DNA of 50,295 nucleotides. Source: an uncultured Porphyromonadaceae bacterium. GTDB taxonomy: Bacteria > Bacteroidota > Bacteroidia > Bacteroidales > Muribaculaceae. The translations under genes and the position numbers were made by a program. Of this stretch, positions 43,938-50,295 are shown piece by piece. The DNA lies in assembly GCA_937901905.1 (NCBI GenBank), contig CALDIF010000076.1, forward strand, positions 1 through 50,295, given 5' to 3'. Position 1 is the stretch's first letter. Each line of letters begins with the position of its first letter. The notes under the pieces were generated by a model, which did no database searches, had not been told where the DNA came from, and was given only the letters and a program-made list of their open reading frames with translations.

Positions 43938-43952
43938 TGCAACCCGGTTGCA
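43938..43952 (+). promoter_or_regulatory. 7-1-7 palindrome, candidate Fur-family operator
   Basis: TGCAACC-C-GGTTGCA is a perfect 7-1-7 inverted repeat, the usual layout of Fur-family operators. It covers the -33 region of the -7 box at 43965-43972, where a bound repressor would block RNA polymerase. The gene unit downstream encodes a Fur-family protein, so autoregulation is likely. Confidence 0.6.
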
Positions 43953-43964
43953 CTAAACACCTTG

Positions 43965-43972
43965 TACCTTTG
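43965..43972 (+). promoter_or_regulatory. -7 box of the permease-remnant / fur unit
   Basis: TACCTTTG matches the -7 consensus. The -33 place lacks TTTG and is covered by the 7-1-7 palindrome. The predicted start of transcription is near 43978, 41 bases before the remnant's ATG. Confidence 0.55.
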
Positions 43973-44018
43973 CAGCGTGAAACTTAATAATTGATGCAAG
44001 ATTAACGAGGTGCTGATA

Positions 44019-44147
44019 ATGATTAATGAGATGTCGCCCTACTTACTGCCGGGCTTCTTCATAGTGAGCGTGTTACACAGTTTCGTGCCGGCGAAGTTCT
44101 ACTCTCATTTATTGATGTCCGATAACGATTGTTGTTGCCACAAATGA
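44019..44147 (+). pseudogene. Remnant of an SO_0444-type metal efflux permease
   Basis: This 42-codon frame begins MINEMSPYLLPGFF and continues with a hydrophobic helix and LHSFVPAKFYSHLL. That is the N-terminal pattern of the long permeases of the ArsP/DUF318 or SO_0444 Cu/Zn efflux type (MSPYLLxGF, then LHxFVPxKxY). The family normally runs to several hundred residues. Here it ends after MSDNDCCCHK, which looks like a cysteine-rich tail. The TGA overlaps the ATG of the Fur-family gene as ATGA. An internal deletion that joined head to tail would explain this; it may instead survive as a small coupled peptide. The family call is from memory of related sequences. Confidence 0.6.
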
Positions 44148-44563
44148 ATACACCCGAACTCACCTTGACCGAAGCCGGCGTGCGACCGACGGCAGTGCGA
44201 CTGCTTGTATGGCGCGAAATCAACGAGCGCTTCACCGACGCTTTTTCACTTGCCGACCTTGAGGACGCACTTCCCACGGTTGACAAGTCGACTCTGTTTC
44301 GCACTTTAACGACATTGGTTGAGGCTCATTTGCTTCACGACATTGACGACGGGAGCGGCTCACAAAAGTACTGCGTGTGCACCATGTGCGACACGCGTCA
44401 ATGCGGTGGTCACGTGCACGTCACGTGCACGCGTTGTCATCGCACATTTTGCCTCACCCGAATTCCTATACCCGAGGTGCCCCTGCCCACAGGGTTCATA
44501 CCCGAACAGACCGAATATGTCGTCAAGGGAATTTGTCCGCGCTGCTCCCGACAGAGCACTTGA
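44144..44563 (+). CDS. Fur-family metalloregulator
   Basis: The 139-residue protein has a winged-helix N-terminus (VRPTAVRLLVWREI near 13-26, and the recognition helix VDKSTLFRTLTTL at 46-58). Its C-terminal part holds two structural-zinc pairs, Cys95-x2-Cys98 and Cys131-x2-Cys134. Extra cysteines at 77, 79, 82, 87 and 103, and His90/His92, give an unusually cysteine-rich sensor region. The metal could be zinc, iron or copper. The start at 44144 is chosen over 44129 because it overlaps the permease remnant's stop as ATGA. A 7-1-7 palindrome upstream suggests that it controls itself. Confidence 0.88.
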   Translation: MNTPELTLTEAGVRPTAVRLLVWREINERFTDAFSLADLEDALPTVDKSTLFRTLTTLVEAHLLHDIDDGSGSQKYCVCTMCDTRQCGGHVHVTCTRCHRTFCLTRIPIPEVPLPTGFIPEQTEYVVKGICPRCSRQST

Positions 44564-44567
44564 GAAC

Positions 44568-45218
44568 TCACCGCGACGACCGGGTCGCGCTCGCGACATA
44601 CTTGCACCACGTTGTCAGCGGACACGTGGTGCATTGCGGTTTGAGTGCCTTACATGTGTACCGACCGTGCAACAATAACCAGTGATGAGCCTTGAATTGC
44701 AGTTCAGACCTGATGTGACGCGAGAGATCGCGTTCAACGGCATCGGGTGTTGTCCCCTGCGACAAGCCTAATCGACGCGACACGCGATACACATGCGTGT
44801 CAACGGGAATGGCTGCCTTGCCGTACACTATACCAAGCACCACATTGGCGGTTTTGCGCCCCACACCGGGCAAGGTGAGCAAAGTTTCCATGCTATCGGG
44901 CACGTTACCGCCATACACCTCAACAAGACGTCGGGACATAGCCACAAGGTGGTTTGCCTTGCTGTTAGGATAACTCACACCGGAGATATATCTCAATAGA
45001 TCGGCAGGCGTAGCCACCGACATAGCCTCGGCGGTCGGGTAAGCGGCAAATAAAGCCGGAGTGACCGAGTTTACGCGGGCATCGGTGCACTGCGCGCTAA
45101 GCATCACGGCTACGAGGGTTTCAAACGCATTGCGAAAGTGCAACTCACTCTCGGGATTGGGCTGCACCTCGGCGAAGTACCCCAATACCCCTTCAAACCG
45201 CTGTTTTACAGTCATCAA
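44568..45218 (-). CDS. nth: Endonuclease III
   Basis: This base-excision enzyme removes oxidised pyrimidines and cuts the abasic site. The 216-residue protein has the helix-hairpin-helix LPGVGRKTANVV with catalytic Lys122, the aspartate in VDTHV (Asp140) and the 4Fe-4S cysteines 189, 196, 199 and 205 at the standard C-x6-C-x2-C-x5-C spacing. Its ATG overlaps the stop of pheS (ATGA), so it is translated after it. It converges on the fur-type gene with only 4 bases between the stop codons. Confidence 0.96.
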   Translation of the reverse strand: MMTVKQRFEGVLGYFAEVQPNPESELHFRNAFETLVAVMLSAQCTDARVNSVTPALFAAYPTAEAMSVATPADLLRYISGVSYPNSKANHLVAMSRRLVEVYGGNVPDSMETLLTLPGVGRKTANVVLGIVYGKAAIPVDTHVYRVSRRLGLSQGTTPDAVERDLSRHIRSELQFKAHHWLLLHGRYTCKALKPQCTTCPLTTWCKYVASATRSSR

Positions 45219-46252
45219 TGGACGGGACGGAACTCATCGAGGAAACGCACATCGTTCTCGCTGAACATACGCAAGTCTTTTACCATATACTTGAGATTGG
45301 TAATGCGCTCTATGCCCAGTCCGAAAGCATATCCGCTATACACACTGCTGTCGATGCCGCTGGCCTCAAGCACTGCAGGATCGACCATGCCACAGCCCAA
45401 AATTTCGACCCAACCGGTGTTCTTGCAGAAACTGCAACCCTTGCCACCGCACAACATACAAGTCACGTCCATCTCGGCACTGGGCTCGGTGAACGGGAAG
45501 TAACTGGGACGCAGACGTATCTTGGTATCGCTGCCGAACAGTTGTTGAGCAAAGTATAGCAGCACTTGTCGCAAATCGGCAAATGTCACGCCTTTATCGA
45601 TATAAAGACCCTCAATTTGATGGAAGAAACAGTGGGCACGAGCGGTGATGGCTTCGTTGCGGTAAACACGTCCCGGACAGATGATGCGGATAGGAGGCTT
45701 GTGATGATCCATAGTACGCACCTGCACACTGCTCGTGTGGCTACGCAACACGATATTGCGAGTCACGTCTTGCTCGTCTTGCTCCACAAAGAAAGTGTCC
45801 TGCATGTCACGAGCCGGGTGATCGGCTGCAAAGTTCAGTGCACTGAACACGTGCCAATCGTCCTCAACCTCAGGTCCCTCGGCGAGCGTGAAGCCCAATC
45901 GGGCAAAAATATCAACAATTTCCTTGCGCACCACCGATAGCGGATGACGCGTTCCCAATGCTTGGGGAACGGCAGGACGAGTGATGTCCACACGATTACT
46001 CTGCTTGGCAACCGCTCCGAATTGATCACGCAAGGCATTGATGCGCTCTGTAACAAGGGTTTTAACCTCATTAAGACGCTGACCCAACTCACGCTTTTGC
46101 TCCGGCGGAACCAACTTGAAATCGTTGAACAACGAGGCTATTTCGCCTTTCTTACTCAGGTAACGTATGCGCAGGGCTTCGAGAGCCTCGGCATTATCGG
46201 CTGTCATCTCTGCCACTTGGGCGAGGATTGCATCAATCTTTTCTTGTAGCAT
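45215..46252 (-). CDS. pheS: Phenylalanyl-tRNA synthetase alpha subunit
   Basis: PheS charges tRNA-Phe together with PheT, which is not in this window. The 345-residue protein starts at 46252 (MLQEKIDAIL, the start of the family's coiled-coil arm); the frame runs back to 46306 but that part lies inside the promoter. Class II motifs are clear: GRVYRNEAITARAHCFFHQ, then EGLYIDKG, a zinc-like CMLCGGKGCSFC stretch, and GCGMVDPAVLEASG near the end. It is co-transcribed with nth. Confidence 0.96.
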   Translation of the reverse strand: MLQEKIDAILAQVAEMTADNAEALEALRIRYLSKKGEIASLFNDFKLVPPEQKRELGQRLNEVKTLVTERINALRDQFGAVAKQSNRVDITRPAVPQALGTRHPLSVVRKEIVDIFARLGFTLAEGPEVEDDWHVFSALNFAADHPARDMQDTFFVEQDEQDVTRNIVLRSHTSSVQVRTMDHHKPPIRIICPGRVYRNEAITARAHCFFHQIEGLYIDKGVTFADLRQVLLYFAQQLFGSDTKIRLRPSYFPFTEPSAEMDVTCMLCGGKGCSFCKNTGWVEILGCGMVDPAVLEASGIDSSVYSGYAFGLGIERITNLKYMVKDLRMFSENDVRFLDEFRPVH

Positions 46253-46284
46253 ATCTTGTAGTCGTTTGCTTCTTGTTCGAACTG

Positions 46285-46318
46285 CAAAGTTACAAAAAAT
46301 AGTCAACGAATTGACAAA
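46285..46318 (-). promoter_or_regulatory. Promoter of pheS-nth
   Basis: On the minus strand TAACTTTG (46292-46285) matches the -7 consensus, with TTTG (46318-46315) upstream after 22 bases, slightly longer than usual. The predicted start of transcription is near 46279, downstream of the longer frame's ATG at 46306. Confidence 0.6.
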
Positions 46319-46399
46319 ATTATTGCGAATTAAGTTGAAATCTGCGTTTTAACGGGTTTTAATCGTTGTTTCCGAACCCAAAACAACGTCAGCAACAGG

Positions 46400-47173
46400 T
46401 CATCGCACCACAACAGGCGACAAACGATTGGTGGTTATCACTGTCACTCCCATGCGGATTGCCTCGACGGCACTCTCGGCATTATCGACAGTCCACGTTG
46501 CGACCGATTGTCCGATTGAGGCAAAACGTGCCACAGTATCGGCATCATAGTCTCCCCACATGATGCTTGGCGCGATATTCCACTGCTGACACCAGTCTAT
46601 ATTTTCAGCCCACGACTTACGGCACAGCCACCGGCAACGCAAGCGAGGGTGATGAGTTCTCACCCACTCTAACGAGTTGCGCATTGAGGTTAAGATTATT
46701 GCTTTGTCGGTGAGACCGTGCCGCTCAATCAGCGTGGCAAGACCGTCAAAATTGGTCATGTCGTTATTGTTAATACCTGTAGTCCATTTCAGTTCAATTA
46801 TGGGGAACATACCGGTTGCCACACATATGTCAAGATATTCAGCCACAGTACAAATGCTGCCGGTATAGGTTATACCCAAGCGTGTTTGAGTCAATGTCAA
46901 GGCACGCAGTTGTGCCAACGTGGACTCGGCAATCACCAGCGAGTCACCCAAGCGCCCGGTGTGCTCATCGTGACAGATAACATACTCACCATCGGCGGTT
47001 ACACGCACATCACACTCAATGCCGTCGTAACCGAACACCTCGTGTGCGTTGCGGAATGCTTCGACCGTGTTTTCCACGCCCAACATACAACCACGATGAC
47101 CGACAAGCGTCACCGCACCCGCCATGGCAGACATCACAACGGCGACTGCCGACAATATAACCCGATTTGTCAT
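46400..47173 (-). CDS. Exported glycerophosphodiester phosphodiesterase family protein
   Basis: The 257-residue protein has a signal peptide (about 1-21). A GDPD TIM barrel follows, with HRG (26-28), EN (34-35), the metal-binding ECD (53-55) and the catalytic His68 (CHDEH). It would release glycerol 3-phosphate from glycerophosphodiesters or a related diester in the periplasm. It is a single gene, and no clear promoter is seen in the 300 bases upstream. Confidence 0.9.
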   Translation of the reverse strand: MTNRVILSAVAVVMSAMAGAVTLVGHRGCMLGVENTVEAFRNAHEVFGYDGIECDVRVTADGEYVICHDEHTGRLGDSLVIAESTLAQLRALTLTQTRLGITYTGSICTVAEYLDICVATGMFPIIELKWTTGINNNDMTNFDGLATLIERHGLTDKAIILTSMRNSLEWVRTHHPRLRCRWLCRKSWAENIDWCQQWNIAPSIMWGDYDADTVARFASIGQSVATWTVDNAESAVEAIRMGVTVITTNRLSPVVVR

Positions 47174-47191
47174 ATCAATATAAATAGTTAA

Positions 47192-47335
47192 GTTAGTGAA
47201 GTGTACTCACACAAGTTCAATCTGAAGAAAAATTTCAAGTGGAACGAATACAAAGGTACTGAAAATCCGATTACGGTGCAAGGCATCATCAATTATGATG
47301 ACACTGACCGGACCGAATGGCAACCCGACACCTAA
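47192..47335 (+). pseudogene. Possible 3' fragment of a lost gene
   Basis: An open frame of 47 codons ends in TAA at 47333-47335 and begins after a stop with no ATG. It encodes HKFNLKKNFKWNEYKG, then NPITVQGIINYDD and a TEWQPDT end, a protein-like composition with aromatic and polar residues. The bases are richer in A and T than the neighbours. It could be the end of a gene whose start was removed. I do not know the parent family, and chance cannot be excluded. Confidence 0.35.
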
Positions 47336-47409
47336 CCACTGTCACCCCTTTAAAACATCACAACCCGTACTCGAGTGCCGTAGGTGGAAACCGGGAACAT
47401 ATAGTGTAC

Positions 47410-47461
47410 ACATACAACATGCCACCACCGGACAGGCAGCCGGTGGTGGCATGTTGTATGT
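47410..47461 (-). terminator. Strong hairpin after the S9 peptidase gene
   Basis: A perfect 22-bp stem (47410-47431 with 47440-47461) has an 8-base loop; the inner part is GC-rich (CCACCACCGG with CCGGTGGTGG). It starts 21 bases after the stop codon at 47482. The T-run on the minus side is weak. Confidence 0.7.
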
Positions 47462-47481
47462 TATCGGTAACTACACCGTTA

Positions 47482-49575
47482 TCACTGCCCGGGCTTGAGG
47501 TACTTGTCCATCCAGCCGAAGAACTCACGCTGCCACAAGATGCTGTTCTGTGGGGTGAGTATCCAGTGATTTTCGTCGGGGAACAACACCATGCGCGCTT
47601 CGATGCCACGCAACTTGGCGGCATTGAACGCCTGGGTTGCTTGGGTAAACACGATGCGATAGTCCTTCTCACCCGCAGTAATCATGATAGGCGTATCCCA
47701 ATTTTGCACAAAACGCTTGGGGTCGGCTTCGCGATAGGTCTTTTGTGCCACGGCATTGTCCTTCTCCCAGAACGCGCCGCCGAGGTCCCAGTTGACAAAC
47801 CACATCTCCTCGGTCTCGAGGTATTGAGCCTCAAGGTTGAAAATGCCGGCGTGAGCGAGCAAGCAAGCAAAGCGCTTGTTGTGATTGCCTGCCAACCAAT
47901 ACACCGAGTAACCACCGTAACTTGCACCGGTAGCACCGATGTGCTCGCCGTCGATCCACGGTTTCCGCTTCATGTAATCAACCGCGCTGAGGTAGTCCTT
48001 CATGTTTTGACCGCCGTAGTCGCCCGATATTTGAGCATTCCACTCGGTGCCGAAGCCCGGCAAACCGCGACGATTGGGTGCTATGATCACGTAACCTTGA
48101 GCAGCCATTAAGCGGAAATTCCAACGATAACTCCAGAACTGGCTCACCGGTGACTGCGGACCGCCTTCACAGAAGAGGATTGCGGGATATTTTTTCGATG
48201 GGTCAAAACCCGGTGGCAATACGACCCACGTGGTCATCTGTTTGCCGTCGGTAGTTGGCACCATCTCCTTGGTAATCGTGATTGAGTCGAGTTGAGCCAG
48301 CAAGTCGTCGTTAACATGGGTGAGCACGGTGGGTTCCTTACCTGCCGAGGCAAGCACGACCTCATTGGGTTGGGCATAGTTGTGACGCAAAGTGACGACA
48401 GCATCGTCGCTCAACACGGCAAGGTCGGCATAGTCCCACACGCCGGCGGCTATCGTGTCAACAGCGAGTGTCTCGGCATCAATGCGGAAAACGGGTGTGG
48501 TGCCTTGATACGGTGCGATGAAGAAAATATGACGTCCGTCGGGAGCCCACGCGATAGCATCGACGCTATAGTCCCACTCGGCGGTAATGTCACGCTTGGT
48601 GCCATCAGGTTCCATAACCATGATGCGGTTTTTGTCAGCCTCATAGCCGTCATGTTCCATCGACAACCATGCCAGGCGACCGCCTTCGGTCATGATGGGG
48701 CACGTGTCGTAACCCATCATTCCCTCGGTGAGATTCTCGGTCTTGCCGTCGGCGAGACTGTAGCGGTATAAATCGCTATTGGTCGAAATGGCATATTCCA
48801 AACCCGTCTTCTTGCGACACACGTAAATGAGTGAATTGCTGTCGGGGCTCCAAGCAAAACTCTCAATACCGCCCCACGGTTTCATCGGGCTTTCGTAGGG
48901 CTCGCCGTCGAGTATGTCACGCACATTATTCAAGTCGGTCCCGTCGTAGTCAGCCACAAAGGGGTGAGGCACATCGGCGACCCATTCGTCCCAATGCTTA
49001 TACATCAAGTCGTCGATAATGCGTGCATTGGCTTTTTGCAGGTCAGGATGGTGATCTTGTGCCGTCTTGCCGTACTTCACCCGGCTGATAAGAACCACGT
49101 GTTTTTCGTCGGGCGAGAACAAGAAACCGTCAACGCCGCCTTCAAGGTCGGTGAGGCAGGTGCGTCCCGTGCCGTCGGCATCCATGACCCACAGTTGAGT
49201 TCGCTCGCCTTGCTTGTACACAAAGGCGATTTTCTTGCCCCCGTCGAGCCACATTGCGCCACTCTCACTCGATGCGGTGTGGGTAATGCGACGATCGTCG
49301 GTGCCGTCAATGTTCATCACATGCAACTCACAGTTGCCCTTGTTTTGCGCGATGTCATAGTAAGTGATGCCGTAGAGCACACGAGTGCCGTCGGGCGAAA
49401 CTTGCACGCCACCCACACGACCCAACGAGTTGAGAAGTTCGGGGGTGAATTGTCCGTTCTCGACAGTCACTTGGGGCTTCTCGATAATGGGAGCATCATC
49501 GGTATCGGTACACGCGGTCATGCCCGCTGCGAGGGCTATCGATGTAGCCATAATCAAATGTTTGTAAATGTTCAT
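47482..49575 (-). CDS. S9 family peptidase lipoprotein (prolyl oligopeptidase type)
   Basis: The 697-residue protein has a lipoprotein signal (MTAC, Cys22) and a beta-propeller part with repeated WSPD/FSPDE/WAPDG turns (about 45-420). The C-terminal alpha/beta-hydrolase domain has the serine in GASYGGYS (Ser552), Asp638 (AGEKDYR) and His670 (DENHW). It would cleave peptides outside the inner membrane, probably dipeptidyl- or acylaminoacyl-type. It follows a small exported protein on the same strand after 45 bases. Confidence 0.93.
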   Translation of the reverse strand: MNIYKHLIMATSIALAAGMTACTDTDDAPIIEKPQVTVENGQFTPELLNSLGRVGGVQVSPDGTRVLYGITYYDIAQNKGNCELHVMNIDGTDDRRITHTASSESGAMWLDGGKKIAFVYKQGERTQLWVMDADGTGRTCLTDLEGGVDGFLFSPDEKHVVLISRVKYGKTAQDHHPDLQKANARIIDDLMYKHWDEWVADVPHPFVADYDGTDLNNVRDILDGEPYESPMKPWGGIESFAWSPDSNSLIYVCRKKTGLEYAISTNSDLYRYSLADGKTENLTEGMMGYDTCPIMTEGGRLAWLSMEHDGYEADKNRIMVMEPDGTKRDITAEWDYSVDAIAWAPDGRHIFFIAPYQGTTPVFRIDAETLAVDTIAAGVWDYADLAVLSDDAVVTLRHNYAQPNEVVLASAGKEPTVLTHVNDDLLAQLDSITITKEMVPTTDGKQMTTWVVLPPGFDPSKKYPAILFCEGGPQSPVSQFWSYRWNFRLMAAQGYVIIAPNRRGLPGFGTEWNAQISGDYGGQNMKDYLSAVDYMKRKPWIDGEHIGATGASYGGYSVYWLAGNHNKRFACLLAHAGIFNLEAQYLETEEMWFVNWDLGGAFWEKDNAVAQKTYREADPKRFVQNWDTPIMITAGEKDYRIVFTQATQAFNAAKLRGIEARMVLFPDENHWILTPQNSILWQREFFGWMDKYLKPGQ

Positions 49576-49620
49576 TGTATATAATGTGTTATATCTACAT
49601 TTCGTCTCAATATCGAGCCA

Positions 49621-50157
49621 TCACCGCTTGACGACGGCACGAGCCTCGTCGAGGACACCCTTGACGAAGTCATCACGAGTGAGTTTCTTGAGTTGCTTGA
49701 GGCTCTTGTCGACGGTTTTACGCTCTGTAGCACTGAGCAACTGACGTTCAGTGGCAAGTTTGCACAACTCCAACAGTTTGGTGGCATGCCCCGTGAGAGC
49801 GTTCGTCTGTCCCTGACGCGCGGCGGTCTCGAAGCGTGTGCGATAACGGTCAAACTCCCGCAACCAATCCACGTCGTTGTTGACGGCAGGCACTTGACCG
49901 AGCACGACACGCAGGCTGTCCAACTCCCCGGTGCGCCAATCACCACATGTTATCACCTTCTCCAAGTCTATACCTCCAAGCACACGCCTGATGTCATCAA
50001 CCGTGATAACATCGGCAAGCGACTTGACCTTGTCAAAGTCGATTATGCCGAGCACGCGCTCGAACAGGTCGTCATCGTCGGCAACAGCGTCGGCAGCGGT
50101 TTGTGCCGAGGTTGTCAAAGCGACGCAGCATGTTAACAGTAAAAACAGTTTTTTCAT
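49621..50157 (-). CDS. Small exported helical protein of unknown function
   Basis: The 178-residue product has a signal peptide (about 1-19, cut near SA-Q) and a charged, mostly helical mature part rich in Leu, Asp, Lys and Arg (for example ERKTVDKSLKQLKKLTRDDFV). I do not recognise the family. It precedes the S9 peptidase gene by 45 bases and could be its chaperone or inhibitor; this is position only. The upstream -7-like box (TAACTTTA) deviates from consensus. Confidence 0.72.
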   Translation of the reverse strand: MKKLFLLLTCCVALTTSAQTAADAVADDDDLFERVLGIIDFDKVKSLADVITVDDIRRVLGGIDLEKVITCGDWRTGELDSLRVVLGQVPAVNNDVDWLREFDRYRTRFETAARQGQTNALTGHATKLLELCKLATERQLLSATERKTVDKSLKQLKKLTRDDFVKGVLDEARAVVKR

Positions 50158-50240
50158 TCAGGTCAATCTATTTAAATATGCCGTAAAGTTACACAAAAGA
50201 TTTCAACTATCAGTAATAGCCACACATTTTTTCATTATTT

Positions 50241-50295
50241 CCCACGGTGTCGCTGCGCTCCACCGTGGGTTACACAGATTGCTCGACCGCCGGTC
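50241..50295 (+). repeat. Interspersed two-hairpin repeat, copy C (cut by the window end)
   Basis: CCCACGGTG (50241-50249) and CACCGTGGG (50261-50269) pair perfectly around the invariant loop TCGCTGCGCTC. TTACACAGATT and the start of a second hairpin (CTCGACC, GCC, GGTC) follow up to the end of the window. It matches copy B in order and linker, but with other stem bases. Confidence 0.7.

Overview
The window looks like a chromosomal segment of a member of the Bacteroidales, most probably close to the Muribaculaceae. This is inferred from gene content and signals, not from a database search. The clearest signal is the Bacteroidota primary promoter (TTTG, a spacer of about 18-22 bases, then TAnnTTTG). 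It is found complete or nearly so upstream of at least twelve transcription units. Shine-Dalgarno sites are scarce, and many families are typical of the phylum (DUF4494, DUF3109, the three-gene glycogen cluster, folP-cdaA, an exported endonuclease I with a sorting-like C-terminus). Genes are densely packed and most lie on the minus strand. There is no prophage, rRNA, CRISPR array or intact insertion sequence.

Layout. 1-1.7 kb: a two-hairpin interspersed repeat, an NAD-dependent epimerase, a possible structured non-coding RNA with its own promoter and terminator, a second repeat copy, and tRNA-Leu(TAG). 1.9-5.1 kb: class II fructose-bisphosphate aldolase, then an exported nucleoside hydrolase fused to a P-loop kinase-like domain. 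5.2-10.9 kb (plus strand): an unknown protein, then a glycogen cluster of debranching enzyme, GT4 glycosyltransferase and GH57 enzyme. 11.1-14.5 kb: a polyglutamine protein and a membrane protein behind a sigma-54-like promoter, a sirtuin, and a dihydrolipoyl dehydrogenase. 14.6-20.9 kb: CreD-like protein, cysteine-rich lipoprotein, RadC, GT2 glycosyltransferase, secreted nuclease. 21-25 kb (minus): SGNH hydrolase, MurQ, DUF3109, diadenylate cyclase CdaA, FolP. 25.2-33.5 kb: SNF transporter, ribosomal L19, a LemA/small-membrane-protein/DUF2207 operon, DUF3737 with a MalY-type lyase, MATE transporter. 33.7-37.3 kb: OmpA-like porin and transketolase. 37.4-42.5 kb: a probable six-gene operon (two acidic exported paralogues, FabK/nitronate monooxygenase-like protein, DUF4494, YggS, sugar MFS transporter). 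42.7-46.3 kb: iron alcohol dehydrogenase, a permease remnant coupled to a Fur-family regulator, Nth, PheS. 46.4-50.3 kb: exported phosphodiesterase, a possible gene fragment, an S9 lipoprotein peptidase, a small exported helical protein and a third repeat copy.

How the genes work together. Most are housekeeping: central carbon metabolism (fba, tkt, glycogen turnover), cell wall recycling (murQ), c-di-AMP signalling, DNA repair (radC, nth), translation (pheS, rplS, tRNA-Leu) and envelope proteins. The points most worth a second look are the permease remnant in front of a Fur-family gene with a 7-1-7 operator-like palindrome, the nucleoside hydrolase/P-loop fusion, the structured RNA upstream of the epimerase, the repeats with varying arms around an invariant loop, the tandem acidic paralogues, and the sigma-54-like promoter of the polyglutamine pair.
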